Source: Pelomonas sp. Root1237 (GTDB lineage: Bacteria > Pseudomonadota > Gammaproteobacteria > Burkholderiales > Burkholderiaceae_C). From it: 64,000 nucleotides of DNA. The notes below the pieces were generated by a model. It did no database searches. It worked only from the letters and a program-made list of their open reading frames with translations, and had not been told where the DNA came from. Shown here one piece after another: positions 1 to 8,565 of this stretch (position 1 is its first letter; each line of letters starts with the position of its first letter). Both the position numbers and the translations under genes were made by a program. Where the stretch lies: NCBI RefSeq assembly GCF_001425055.1, contig NZ_LMDK01000005.1, positions 57,735-121,734 of the forward strand. Direction: 5' to 3'.

Positions 1-915
1 CGCCTGGGCGCCACGCTGGGCCAGCGCGTCATCGGCCAGCAGCACGGCCTGGACATGATCGCCCGGCGCATCCAGACCTCGCGCGCCAAGCTCGACAACC
101 CCAACAAGCCCATCGGCGTGTTCATGCTGTGCGGCACCTCGGGCGTGGGCAAGACCGAGACGGCCCTGGCGCTGGCCGAGTCGCTGTACGGCGGCGAGCA
201 GAACGTCATCACCATCAACATGAGCGAGTACCAGGAGTCGCACACCGTCTCCACGCTCAAGGGCGCGCCTCCGGGCTATGTGGGCTACGGCGAGGGCGGC
301 GTGCTGACCGAGGCCGTGCGCCGCCGGCCCTACAGCGTCGTGCTGCTGGACGAGGTCGAGAAGGCCCACCCCGACGTGCACGAGCTGTTCTTCCAGGTCT
401 TCGACAAGGGCTGGATGGAGGACGGCGAAGGCCGCATGATCGACTTCAAGAACACCATCATCCTGCTGACCAGCAACGTGGGTTCCGAGCTCATCATGAA
501 CATGTGCCGCGACCCCGAGCTGCTGCCCGACCCCGAGTCGCTGGCCACAGCGCTGACCGAGCCGCTGCAGAAGGTCTTCCCGCCGGCGCTGCTGGGCCGC
601 ATCGTCACGATTCCCTACTACCCGCTGAGCGATGAGATGCTGGCCCGCATCGTGCGTCTGCAGCTCGGCCGCATCGTCAAGCGCGTCGCCGAGAACCACC
701 GCATCCCGTTCGAGTACAGCGACGCAGCGGTGGAGCTCATCGTCAAGCGCTGCAACAACGCGGAGTCGGGCGGCCGCATCATCGACGCCATCCTGACCAA
801 CACGGTGCTGCCCAAGGTGTCGATTGAATACCTGTCGCGCACGGCGTCGGGCCAGCCGCTGCAGAAGGTCAGCCTCGGCGTGGCCGATGGCGACTTCTCC
901 TACGCCTTTGATTGA
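1..915 (+). CDS. tssH: T6SS ATPase TssH (ClpV), C-terminal part; 5' end outside the window
   Basis: The frame is open from base 1, so only about the last 304 residues are here. They form the second AAA+ module and C-terminal domain of a ClpB-type ATPase. The Walker A motif GTSGVGKT is encoded near 133-156, followed by LYGGEQN, the pore-loop region GYVGYGEGG and a Walker B LLDEVEKAH. This loop set and the INMSEYQE stretch are typical of ClpV rather than ClpB. ClpV is the cytoplasmic unfoldase that extracts contracted TssB/TssC sheath for recycling. The missing N-terminal part should carry the sheath-binding domain and first AAA+ module. It is followed by a palindromic repeat and vgrG on the same strand. 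Confidence 0.93.
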   Translation, partial: RLGATLGQRVIGQQHGLDMIARRIQTSRAKLDNPNKPIGVFMLCGTSGVGKTETALALAESLYGGEQNVITINMSEYQESHTVSTLKGAPPGYVGYGEGGVLTEAVRRRPYSVVLLDEVEKAHPDVHELFFQVFDKGWMEDGEGRMIDFKNTIILLTSNVGSELIMNMCRDPELLPDPESLATALTEPLQKVFPPALLGRIVTIPYYPLSDEMLARIVRLQLGRIVKRVAENHRIPFEYSDAAVELIVKRCNNAESGGRIIDAILTNTVLPKVSIEYLSRTASGQPLQKVSLGVADGDFSYAFD

Positions 916-944
916 GACGAGCAGATGGTGGCCGTAGTGACTTC

Positions 945-1064
945 CCGGGCCGAGCGCCGGGCCGCTCCCAAGCCGGCCCGCCAGGCGATGTGCTTGTGGC
1001 TCAATGCCGCAAGCATCGCCGTCCCCTCGGGGGACCGGTCGATGTACTCATCGGACGAGGGGCC
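945..1064 (+). repeat. Dispersed palindromic intergenic repeat, copy A
   Basis: About 120 bases between tssH and vgrG are near-identical to 9945-10080 and, inverted, to 9316-9455. The unit contains an outer CGGGCC/GGCCCG dyad. A 10-base hairpin follows (arms 991-1000 and 1006-1015, loop TCAAT, one G-T pair). A GTCCCC/GGGGAC hairpin lies at 1021-1035. This copy lacks about 20 bases present near the end of the other two. Its terminal GACGAGGGG lies just before the vgrG start and can act as the ribosome binding site. Confidence 0.85.
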
Positions 1065-1069
1065 GACAC

Positions 1070-3634
1070 ATGTCTAGTGTGATGTCCATCACCACCAAGC
1101 TCGGTGGTGACAAGTTGCTGGTGCTGCGCATGGAGGGCCGGGAGCAACTGGGAGCGCTGCCCGAGTGGCAGGTCGACCTGGTCGGCAATGTCAGCCTGCT
1201 GGGCGTGCGCGAGTCCATCGACCTGCACGCCCTGCTGGGCTCGCGTGCCAATGTCAGCATCGAGCATGGCGCCAAGCGTCACTTCAATGGTTTCATCACC
1301 GAAGTCCAGCGCGGTGAACGCCATGGCCGCTTTGACTCCTTCCGCATCACCATGCGGCCCTGGACCTGGTTCGCCACGCGCACGCGCAACTCCAAGGTGT
1401 TCCAGAACAAGAGCGTGAAGGACATCGTCACCGCCGTCCTCACGCCCTACAGCGCCGACTTCGCCTGGCGGCTGCAGGACGCCGCGGTCTACAAGCCGCT
1501 CGAGTACTGCGTGCAGTACCAGGAATCGGACTTCGACTTCGTCAGCCGTTTGCTGGAAGAGTTCGGCATCTACTATTTCTTCGAGCACACCAGCACCACC
1601 CACACCCTGGTGCTGATCGACTCGATGGGCAAGCACAAGGCCAAGACGGGCGACAAGACCGTCAAATGGTCCCACAAGCTCGATGCCACCAAGCCCACCC
1701 TCGTCGACTGGAAGATGGTCGAGGAGGTGCATTCGGTCAAGGCCGTTGTGCGCGACTACGACTACCTCGCGACGGCGTCTGCCATCCAGCAGGAGCACAG
1801 CGCGCTGCCCACGGCGGCGACCGCCAAGCTCGGTGACGCCGAGGTCTATGAGTTCCCGGCGCGTGCGGTGCAAAACCAGGTCAAGCCCGACGCGCAGCCG
1901 ACCGCAGCGGCCGCCATTCGCGTCGCCAAGATGCGGCTGGAAGAGCTGCAGTCGCTGCAGCAGATCTACACCGGCACCACCAACTGCAACGACATCACGG
2001 TGGGCGCCACCTTCGATCTCGAAGACGCCCTCAATGCGGCCGACGACGACAGCTACCTGATCGTCGGCATGAATTTCCACGCCGAGTTCGCCGACCACGA
2101 GGCCATCGACGATCTCAGGTCCCTGCCGCGCCGCCGCGACGGCGTGATCGCCAATCTCATGTGCATCAGCACGGGCGGCAATGCCTTCCGCCCGCAGCGC
2201 CGCACGCCGCGGCCCATCATGTACGGGCCGCAGACGGCCATCGTCGTCGGCGCCTCGGGCAACGAGGTGGAGACCGACAAGCACGGCCGCATCAAGGTGC
2301 AGTTCCACTGGGACCGCCTGGGCGAGAACAACGAAAACAGCTCCTGCTTCGTGCGCCTGTCCCAGCCCTGGGCGGGCAAGGGCATGGGGCTGTGGATGAT
2401 CCCGCGCGTCGGCCACGAGGTGGTCGTCAGCTTCATCGGCGGCGACCCCGACCGACCCCTCATCACGGGCTCGGTGCACAACGACATCAACACGCCCATC
2501 TATCCCCTGCCCGCCAATTCCGACATCAGCGGCTGGCGCACCCACTCGACCAAGAACGGCGCGGCCGACGCCCGCCACGAACTGCGTTTCGACGACAAGA
2601 CGGGCAAGGAATACGTCTGGCTGCAGTCGCAGAAGAACTTCCATCGCCACGTGAAGGAAGACGCCTTCGACTGGATCGAGATGAACGAGACCAAGAAGGT
2701 CAAGCTCACGCGCAAGGAGGTCGTCGGCGAGAACTGGTATGTCAACGTCGGCAAGGACGTCATGCACGACCTCGGCAAGGACTTGCACACCAAGGTCGCC
2801 GGTGACATCTTCACCACGGGTGCGGCCACCTACCAGCTCAAGCTTGAGAAAGACTTCAACGCCAAGGTCGGTGCCGACTACGGGCTTGACGTCACCGGCA
2901 AGACGGCCGTCAAGGCCGGCGGCGACATCAACCTGCAAAGCGGCGGCGCGGGCAACTTCAAGACGACCGGCAACCTGGTCGGCGAGGCCGGTGCCAAGCT
3001 GTCGCTGAAGGCCACAGCCGACCTGTTGATGCAAGCCGTCAACATCAAGGCCAAGGGCAGCGCCGAGATCGTGCTGGAGGCCACGGCCGGCATCAAGATC
3101 GTCTGCGGCGGCTCGGTCATCACGCTGGGCCCGGCGGGCGTCACCATCGACGGCCCCCTCGTCAAGGTCAACTGTGGCGGTGGCGGCGGCTCCGCCGGCG
3201 CAGCCGAGAGCGCGGCCGCGGCCGAGCCCAAGGCGCCGGAAGACGCCATGAACCAGGAACTGCTGACGTCCGCCAAGGCCACGGACTACGACAAGCTTTT
3301 TGAAGACCCCTTGACCGTCGGCCAAGAGGCGCCAAACACCGCCGCCGCGGCCAATGCGAGCGCGGACGCCGCAGCAGCGGCCAAGGCCGCCGCTGAAGCC
3401 GCCGCGGCCGCCGCCGCCGCTGCGGCCCGTGCGGCCAAGATCCGCGCTGCCGCCCTCGCCGGCGCTGCCGCCGCCCTCGCCGCAGGAGGCGCCGCAGCGG
3501 CTGCCTTGGCCGCGGCCGCGGCCGGCGGCGGAGGCGGGGCGGAGGACAACGAGGACGACGCGAAAAACGCCGACGCAGCCGCGCCACCTCCCGACGACGC
3601 CGCAGGTCCCGAGGGCGGCGGAGGGCCGGCTTGA
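1070..3634 (+). CDS. vgrG: T6SS spike protein VgrG (TssI) with Ala-rich C-terminal tail
   Basis: This 854-residue protein is the trimeric T6SS spike at the tip of the Hcp tube. The N-terminal half has the gp27-like fold region (KSVKDIVTAVL, YCVQYQESDFDFVSRLLEEFGIYYFF). It is followed by the gp5 OB-fold signature (DKHGRIKVQFHWDR, SCFVRLSQPWAGKGMG, GHEVVVSFIGGDPDRP) and a beta-helix needle of repeated short strands to about residue 700. The last 130 residues are an Ala/Gly-rich and then acidic tail without a recognisable enzyme. An earlier ATG at 1004 lies inside the upstream repeat; the ATG at 1070 is preceded by GAGGGG and begins at the conserved N-terminus. Its stop overlaps the TTG start of the next gene, a DUF4123 adaptor, as expected for a vgrG-effector island. 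Confidence 0.93.
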   Translation: MSSVMSITTKLGGDKLLVLRMEGREQLGALPEWQVDLVGNVSLLGVRESIDLHALLGSRANVSIEHGAKRHFNGFITEVQRGERHGRFDSFRITMRPWTWFATRTRNSKVFQNKSVKDIVTAVLTPYSADFAWRLQDAAVYKPLEYCVQYQESDFDFVSRLLEEFGIYYFFEHTSTTHTLVLIDSMGKHKAKTGDKTVKWSHKLDATKPTLVDWKMVEEVHSVKAVVRDYDYLATASAIQQEHSALPTAATAKLGDAEVYEFPARAVQNQVKPDAQPTAAAAIRVAKMRLEELQSLQQIYTGTTNCNDITVGATFDLEDALNAADDDSYLIVGMNFHAEFADHEAIDDLRSLPRRRDGVIANLMCISTGGNAFRPQRRTPRPIMYGPQTAIVVGASGNEVETDKHGRIKVQFHWDRLGENNENSSCFVRLSQPWAGKGMGLWMIPRVGHEVVVSFIGGDPDRPLITGSVHNDINTPIYPLPANSDISGWRTHSTKNGAADARHELRFDDKTGKEYVWLQSQKNFHRHVKEDAFDWIEMNETKKVKLTRKEVVGENWYVNVGKDVMHDLGKDLHTKVAGDIFTTGAATYQLKLEKDFNAKVGADYGLDVTGKTAVKAGGDINLQSGGAGNFKTTGNLVGEAGAKLSLKATADLLMQAVNIKAKGSAEIVLEATAGIKIVCGGSVITLGPAGVTIDGPLVKVNCGGGGGSAGAAESAAAAEPKAPEDAMNQELLTSAKATDYDKLFEDPLTVGQEAPNTAAAANASADAAAAAKAAAEAAAAAAAAAARAAKIRAAALAGAAAALAAGGAAAAALAAAAAGGGGGAEDNEDDAKNADAAAPPPDDAAGPEGGGGPA

Positions 3635-4173
3635 ACGCTGCCGCTCTGGCCACGGCCCAGATCCGATCAGCACTGTGGGACCGGCCGGACGGGCGCGTGC
3701 ATGCCGTCGTCGACGGTGGTGTCATCCCCGGCCTGCTGGAACGGCTGCAGGCCGGGCAGTCCGTCGGCTGGGACTGCCTGCAGCGCGGCGCCCTCAAGCC
3801 CGAGGCCGCCGCGCAGGCGGCCTACATCGTCGAGCTGCAACCCGAGGCCGATCTCACCCGTTGGTTGCTCGGTGAAGCCTGCACCGCCTTCGAGGGATGG
3901 GGTGTGCTGATGACGTCCAACCGGCCGCTGCTCGCCATGCGCGAGCACAGCCGTGACCTCGCGGAGGTGCGCACGCCCGAGGGCCGCCGCCGGCCCTGGC
4001 GCTGGTGGGACCCCGAGCTGCTGGCCCTGCTGCTGCCCGGCCTCGCGCCGTCGCAGCTCGACGCCTTCTTCGCGGCCGGGCAGCAGCTTGTCTGCCCGGC
4101 CGCGAAGCGCTGGACCTGGTGGCAGCGCCTGAACGGCGTGCTGGACAGCCAAGCCCGGGAGCGGGTGAACTGA
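3631..4173 (+). CDS. DUF4123 domain protein, T6SS effector chaperone/adaptor-like
   Basis: The 180-residue product fits the DUF4123 (Tap/TEC) family. Features are an N-terminal YIVEL core near residue 70, the aromatic RPWRWWDPELLALLLPGL segment and LAPSQLDAFFAAGQQ. Family members bind a cognate effector and load it onto VgrG, acting in the cytoplasm without being secreted. The start is a TTG whose bases overlap the vgrG stop (TTGA), so translation is probably coupled. The gene ends in a one-base TGATG overlap with the next one, which makes that unknown protein the prime candidate for its cargo. No signal peptide or membrane segment is seen. Confidence 0.75.
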   Translation: MNAAALATAQIRSALWDRPDGRVHAVVDGGVIPGLLERLQAGQSVGWDCLQRGALKPEAAAQAAYIVELQPEADLTRWLLGEACTAFEGWGVLMTSNRPLLAMREHSRDLAEVRTPEGRRRPWRWWDPELLALLLPGLAPSQLDAFFAAGQQLVCPAAKRWTWWQRLNGVLDSQARERVN

Positions 4174-5912
4174 TGCTCCAACTCAACGCGGATCAGCTGG
4201 AAAAAGTCGAGGCCCTGCAGCTCAAGCGCGACTCGCGCGAGCTGCTGCAACTGCTGGGCAGCGCCTGGCCCGAGGTCGCCGAACAGCTCCAGGCCCGCTG
4301 GCCAGCCTTCATCGACGTGGCGCTGGAGCACGGACAGCAAATCGGCTTGCGCCATGTCGCTGAGCTGGCCCGTTATGCCTCGCTGTGCTGCCTGTGGGGC
4401 GCGGGCTTCGAGGCCAAGCCGCGCTTCGAATGGGCAGCGGCCATTGCTGCCGACGCCACGCTGAGCCCGACGCTGCGCCTTCACCAGCTCACCCATCGCT
4501 CCCGCGAGGAACTGGTGCGCCGCGCCGCCAAGGCCGCCCCAACCGGCGACGCGATGACACCCGCCGGCTACGACAAGGCCCTGGCCGCCGTTGAAGCGGG
4601 GCTCGGCCGTGCAGCGCGCGGCCGAGCCATCTTTCTCGACCAGCCGCCGCCGCCCCGGCCCAAGGCCTGCGATCTCGCCGCCATCACCTTCGCCGTCGCC
4701 GAGCCCAAACCGCTGCAGGCCTACCAGGGCCAGGACGGCAGCTGGCGGCGCGTCGACCTGGCGCCCTGGGCGCCGCAGCCAGAAACCTTGTCCACACCGC
4801 TGGAAGAACCCCGCCTGCTGCCGGTGCTCAGCCGCGCCGTGGGCGCAGGCGCGAGCGCGCGGCTGCAGCTCGCGGTCAGCACCGAAGCCACCTGTGACAC
4901 CCATCATCCCGACGTGCTGCATGCAACCGGCGCCGGCCGCCTGACCTGGCGCGGCGCCGACACTGCTCGCCTGAGCTTGACGCTGCATGCGCCGCCCAGC
5001 CCGCCGCCCGACCCCAAGCTCGGCCCCGCCGGCATCGCCCACGGCGAGCCGCCCGATGTGCAGAGCGTCAGCATCAGCAGCTGCGGCATCCGCAACGCGG
5101 GCGCGCCACTGGGCCGCATCGAGCTCGGCCTGCAGGTGCATGCCGCCACGCAGCGCCTTGTCGAAGTCAGGCATGGCGCACTGCCCGCCCAGGCCTGGCC
5201 CGTCGAAGGCGAAGCCCCGCTGCTGAACGCGGCCGGTACCGCCTGCCATCTCGAAGCCGATGGCCATACCGAACCCGCACCGGCCTGGCTGAAGGCCTGG
5301 CAGACGCTCCAGCCGTTGAGCCGCGCCGGGCTCGAAAAACTCTTCATCGCCTGGTCTCGCCACATGGCCGGCAGCAGCGGCCGCATGGAGGCCGAATTGG
5401 CGCCCCTCGTCGGCCAGGCCGGCATCACCTGGGGTTGGCAACACGAAAAAGGCGGCGCCGTCGCGCTGCGCGTGCAGGGCGCCATCGACTTTGCCGCCCT
5501 GGTGCTGGACCTGCGCCTGAGCGGCGAACTCGACTGGCTCGGCAGCCGAGCCCGTGTCAGCCTGCGCGCCCAGGGCCGCAGCGAGTGGCGCATGAGCCTC
5601 GCTGACGGCGCCGCGTTGGAGCAAGCCAAGGCGTCCTGGCGCCACCCCTTCACGCTGAGCCTCGACGCGATTGCCAACGGCCAGCCGGCCCTGCTGTCGG
5701 CCGGCCCGCTGGCCGAGCCGCTGCGCGGCGCCGTCGTCGGCGAATGCGGCCTGCGCCCGCGCCCGGACGGCCGCGGCCAGCAATGGTTCTACCGCCTGGC
5801 GATCGAGCCGGTGAATGTCTGCCTGCTGCGCCAGGATCCGCTCGGCGGCACTCAGCGCCAGCAGCGCGAGCTGCTGCCCGCTATCACGCTCATCGACTGG
5901 AGCGCCGGCTGA
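4173..5912 (+). CDS. Uncharacterised protein of the vgrG island (possible T6SS cargo)
   Basis: I do not recognise a family in this 579-residue protein. The ATG at 4173 overlaps the stop of the DUF4123 gene by one base. An ATG at 4005 would extend it 56 residues into the adaptor gene and gives a shadow-like Arg/Ala-rich leader. Residues 1-150 are predicted helical. The remainder is rich in alternating hydrophobic patterns (RLQLAVSTEA, VALRVQGAIDFAALVLDLRLSGELDW) suggesting beta structure, with Pro-rich links near residues 150 and 275. There is no signal peptide, transmembrane segment or catalytic motif I can name. Position directly after a DUF4123 adaptor suggests a VgrG-delivered protein or a structural partner; this is inference from context only. 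Confidence 0.6.
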   Translation: MLQLNADQLEKVEALQLKRDSRELLQLLGSAWPEVAEQLQARWPAFIDVALEHGQQIGLRHVAELARYASLCCLWGAGFEAKPRFEWAAAIAADATLSPTLRLHQLTHRSREELVRRAAKAAPTGDAMTPAGYDKALAAVEAGLGRAARGRAIFLDQPPPPRPKACDLAAITFAVAEPKPLQAYQGQDGSWRRVDLAPWAPQPETLSTPLEEPRLLPVLSRAVGAGASARLQLAVSTEATCDTHHPDVLHATGAGRLTWRGADTARLSLTLHAPPSPPPDPKLGPAGIAHGEPPDVQSVSISSCGIRNAGAPLGRIELGLQVHAATQRLVEVRHGALPAQAWPVEGEAPLLNAAGTACHLEADGHTEPAPAWLKAWQTLQPLSRAGLEKLFIAWSRHMAGSSGRMEAELAPLVGQAGITWGWQHEKGGAVALRVQGAIDFAALVLDLRLSGELDWLGSRARVSLRAQGRSEWRMSLADGAALEQAKASWRHPFTLSLDAIANGQPALLSAGPLAEPLRGAVVGECGLRPRPDGRGQQWFYRLAIEPVNVCLLRQDPLGGTQRQQRELLPAITLIDWSAG

Positions 5913-6730
5913 TGGACCGCCTGATGTGCCTCCACGTCCAGACCAGCGGCGAGCCCGTCGAGGTGCAGGTCAACGGCGTGCCCGTGCTCAGCCTGCCGGC
6001 CGGCGCGGGCAGTCAGTCGGTGACGGTGCACGAATACCTGCAGAACGGCAGCAACCGCATCACGCTGGTCGTCGCGCCGCCGCCCATCGCGCAGGCCGTG
6101 GCCGCGCCGAACGCACCCGCCCAACCCCGCATGGCCGCGCGCGCCGCCCAGGCGCGTGCCCGCCTCGTGCTGTTGCGCCAGGGCAAGAGCCTGGCCGACG
6201 AGGCCGTGCGCGTGCTGGCCGAGGTGGCCTGGGGCATCGAGGAGGGTCAGGGCTTCGAGGCGCCCACCGTCGTGCACCAGGACCTGGAGCTGCCGGTTGG
6301 CTTCCCGCGCTGGCGCTGGCTGGACGCCCCCGTGCTCAACCCCGGCCCGCAGGACCGCCAGACCGTGCTCGCCGCCGTGCAGCGCCTCGCTTTCGACCTT
6401 TCACGCGGCAACCCCGACAGCTTTCTCGCCGCCTGCCGCCTCAAGCTGGAGGAGGTCGACCAGGCCTACCAGCGCCCTGCCGGCCAAGGCGTCACCGCCT
6501 TGCGCGAGCAGGTGCAGCAGCTTTGGCAGGCTGGAGCTCTGGCGACGCTGCAGCCGCCCACGACGGAGAACCTGCTGCTGCGCGTGGTGGCCGGCGGGCG
6601 CCTGCTGGAATGCCTCAATCCCCTGGGCGCCCCGGTGCTCAGCAGCCAGAACGACGATGCAACGCTCGGCAACATCGCATGGCCGCTGCGGCTGACCCTG
6701 ATCGAAGGCAAGGTTTATGTGCTCAGATGA
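5912..6730 (+). CDS. Uncharacterised protein of the vgrG island, beta-rich N-terminus
   Basis: The 272-residue product begins at an ATG overlapping the previous stop by one base (TGATG). Residues 1-55 read as a small beta-sandwich-like domain (VEVQVNGVPVLSLP, VTVHEYLQNGSNRITLVV). A Pro/Ala linker and a mainly helical middle (residues 70-215) follow, with a short beta-rich end (LLLRVVAGGRLLECLNPLG, RLTLIEGKVYVLR). No catalytic motif, signal or membrane segment is visible. It is the last gene of the tightly overlapped vgrG set; 61 bases separate it from the FHA gene. It could be an accessory carrier protein or immunity-type partner; the sequence does not decide. Confidence 0.6.
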   Translation: MDRLMCLHVQTSGEPVEVQVNGVPVLSLPAGAGSQSVTVHEYLQNGSNRITLVVAPPPIAQAVAAPNAPAQPRMAARAAQARARLVLLRQGKSLADEAVRVLAEVAWGIEEGQGFEAPTVVHQDLELPVGFPRWRWLDAPVLNPGPQDRQTVLAAVQRLAFDLSRGNPDSFLAACRLKLEEVDQAYQRPAGQGVTALREQVQQLWQAGALATLQPPTTENLLLRVVAGGRLLECLNPLGAPVLSSQNDDATLGNIAWPLRLTLIEGKVYVLR

Positions 6731-6791
6731 GCATCCATACCCGCTTTGCAGGGGTCGTCGCAGACCCATGCCGCGCTGAGAATCGCTCACC

Positions 6792-8555
6792 ATGATTCGC
6801 CTCAACGTCACCACCTTCAACGGGCTGCCCGTGAGCCAGCCGCTGTCCGCCCAGTTCGACGAACTCGGCGGCGACATCGGCCGCGCGGACACCAACCAGC
6901 TGGTGCTGCCCGACCCCGAGCGCACGATCTCGCGCGTGCACGCCCGCGTGCTGTTCCGCGCCAGCAGCGGTTTCGGCATCGTCGACCAGGGCAGCAATGC
7001 CATCAGCGTGAACGGCATCCAGCTCGGCAAGGGCCGCGAGGCAGCCATCAAGCCGGGCGACCAGATCCAGATCGGCGGCTATGTCCTCGTCGTCGAAGCC
7101 GGCAGCCCCAGCGGCGCTGCGGCCGACCCCTTTGCCGACTTCTTCGGCATGGCACCGGCCACGGCTTTGACCCAGCCGGGCATTCGGCGTGACGTGGCGG
7201 CCGCCGACCCGCTCGGCCTTTTCGGCGGCCCCAATCCTCCCGCTCCGCCCGCACCGGCGCCGTCTTTCACCGCACCGCCACCGCCCGCGGCGATGGGCGG
7301 CATCCCGGCAGATTGGGACCCCTTCGCGCCGGTGGCCGCACCCAGGCAGGCAGCCACCCCGGCGCCTTCGGCCGGCGCACGTGCCCTTGGCCTGGACCTG
7401 GGCGCCGGCGCACCCGCACCGTTGATCCCCGACCTGCCCGGCGCCAGCAGTGGCCGCGGTGCCGGCGGCGATTCGCTGGACATGCTGTTCGGCCTGGGCG
7501 CGCCCACGCCCGCCAGCAACAACCCGCTGGCCCAATCCCTGCTCGGCGAGGCCGTCGCCCAGCCCAATATGGCGGGCCATGCCGACCCGATGCAGGCCCT
7601 GGGCATGCTGCCCGCCGCGGCCGGGCAGGCGCTGCCAGACACGACCTCGGAGCTGAACCGGCCCTTCATTGCGCCCAACGCGCCGGCATCGTCGACATCG
7701 ACGGGCCAGCGGCCCCGGCCGCCGGCCGCCTCCATGGCTGCGCTGAATGCCCTGGATCCATCCGGCACGCTGTCGGGCGCCGTCGTGTCCTGGAACGACA
7801 GCGCCGGCGAGGGCCGCACCATCATCCGGGCGGGCAAGAAGCCCGAAGCCGCCGCGCCCGTGGCAGCGCCCGCCGCACCGCTGATGCCGCCGCCCCCGCC
7901 GCCGGCCATGGCAGCACCGGTCGCCCAGCCCACACCCATGGCTCCAGGCATGCCTGCCGATCAAGCCGCCCTGTTGGCCGCCTTCCGTGAAGGCCTGGGG
8001 ATTCCCAACCTGCCGGCCGGTGGTCTCACGCCCGAGTTCATGCGCTTGCTGGGCCAGCTCGTCCACGAGTCGGCGCGCGGCACGGTGGACCTGCTGGTCG
8101 CTCGTGCGGCCCTGAAGCGCGAAGTACGCGCCGAGGCGACCATGATCGTCGCCAAGGAAAACAACCCGCTGAAGTTCTCACCCACGGCCGAGGTGGCGCT
8201 CGGCCACCTGCTCGGGCCGTCGGTGCGCGGCTTCATCGAACCCCATCGCGCCCTGCGCGACGCCTTCGACGACCTGCGCGCCCACCAACTCGCCTTCCTG
8301 GCCGGCATGCGCGCCGCGCTCGAAGGCCTGCTGCAGCGCTTCGACCCCGCTCAGCTGGAATCGCGGCTGACGCAGAAGTCGGTGCTGTCCAGCCTGCTGC
8401 CCGCGGCGCGCAAGGCCCAGCTCTGGTCGGTGTTCCAGAACGAATACCAGCAGATCGCCGGTGAACTGTCGGACGACTTCCACCAGGTCTTCGGGCGCGA
8501 GTTCCTGCGCGCCTATGAAGCGCAGCTCGACGCGCTTGAGCAAGAACAACGATAG
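6792..8555 (+). CDS. tagH: FHA-domain T6SS regulator (TagH/Fha type)
   Basis: The 587-residue cytoplasmic protein has an N-terminal forkhead-associated domain (residues about 1-100; GRADTNQLVLPD, then ISRVHARV with the conserved Ser-Arg-x-x-His, then NGIQLG). It binds phosphothreonine. A long Pro/Ala-rich linker spans about residues 110-390. The last 190 residues match the T6SS FHA C-terminal domain (LVARAALKREVRAEATMI, ENNPLKFSPTAEVALGHLL). In systems with the threonine-phosphorylation pathway this protein is the phosphorylated switch that promotes assembly. The PP2C phosphatase gene follows within 11 bases; the matching kinase PpkA is not in the window. Confidence 0.9.
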   Translation: MIRLNVTTFNGLPVSQPLSAQFDELGGDIGRADTNQLVLPDPERTISRVHARVLFRASSGFGIVDQGSNAISVNGIQLGKGREAAIKPGDQIQIGGYVLVVEAGSPSGAAADPFADFFGMAPATALTQPGIRRDVAAADPLGLFGGPNPPAPPAPAPSFTAPPPPAAMGGIPADWDPFAPVAAPRQAATPAPSAGARALGLDLGAGAPAPLIPDLPGASSGRGAGGDSLDMLFGLGAPTPASNNPLAQSLLGEAVAQPNMAGHADPMQALGMLPAAAGQALPDTTSELNRPFIAPNAPASSTSTGQRPRPPAASMAALNALDPSGTLSGAVVSWNDSAGEGRTIIRAGKKPEAAAPVAAPAAPLMPPPPPPAMAAPVAQPTPMAPGMPADQAALLAAFREGLGIPNLPAGGLTPEFMRLLGQLVHESARGTVDLLVARAALKREVRAEATMIVAKENNPLKFSPTAEVALGHLLGPSVRGFIEPHRALRDAFDDLRAHQLAFLAGMRAALEGLLQRFDPAQLESRLTQKSVLSSLLPAARKAQLWSVFQNEYQQIAGELSDDFHQVFGREFLRAYEAQLDALEQEQR

Positions 8556-8565
8556 AAGGAGCCCC

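Noticed and set aside
1004..1069. Upstream ATG start for vgrG at 1004
   Set aside because: It lies within the hairpin of repeat copy A and encodes residues unlike any VgrG N-terminus.
1001..3673. 890-codon open frame antisense to vgrG
   Set aside because: Arg/Gly/Val/Asp-rich shadow of high-GC codon bias; vgrG on the plus strand has unmistakable spike motifs.
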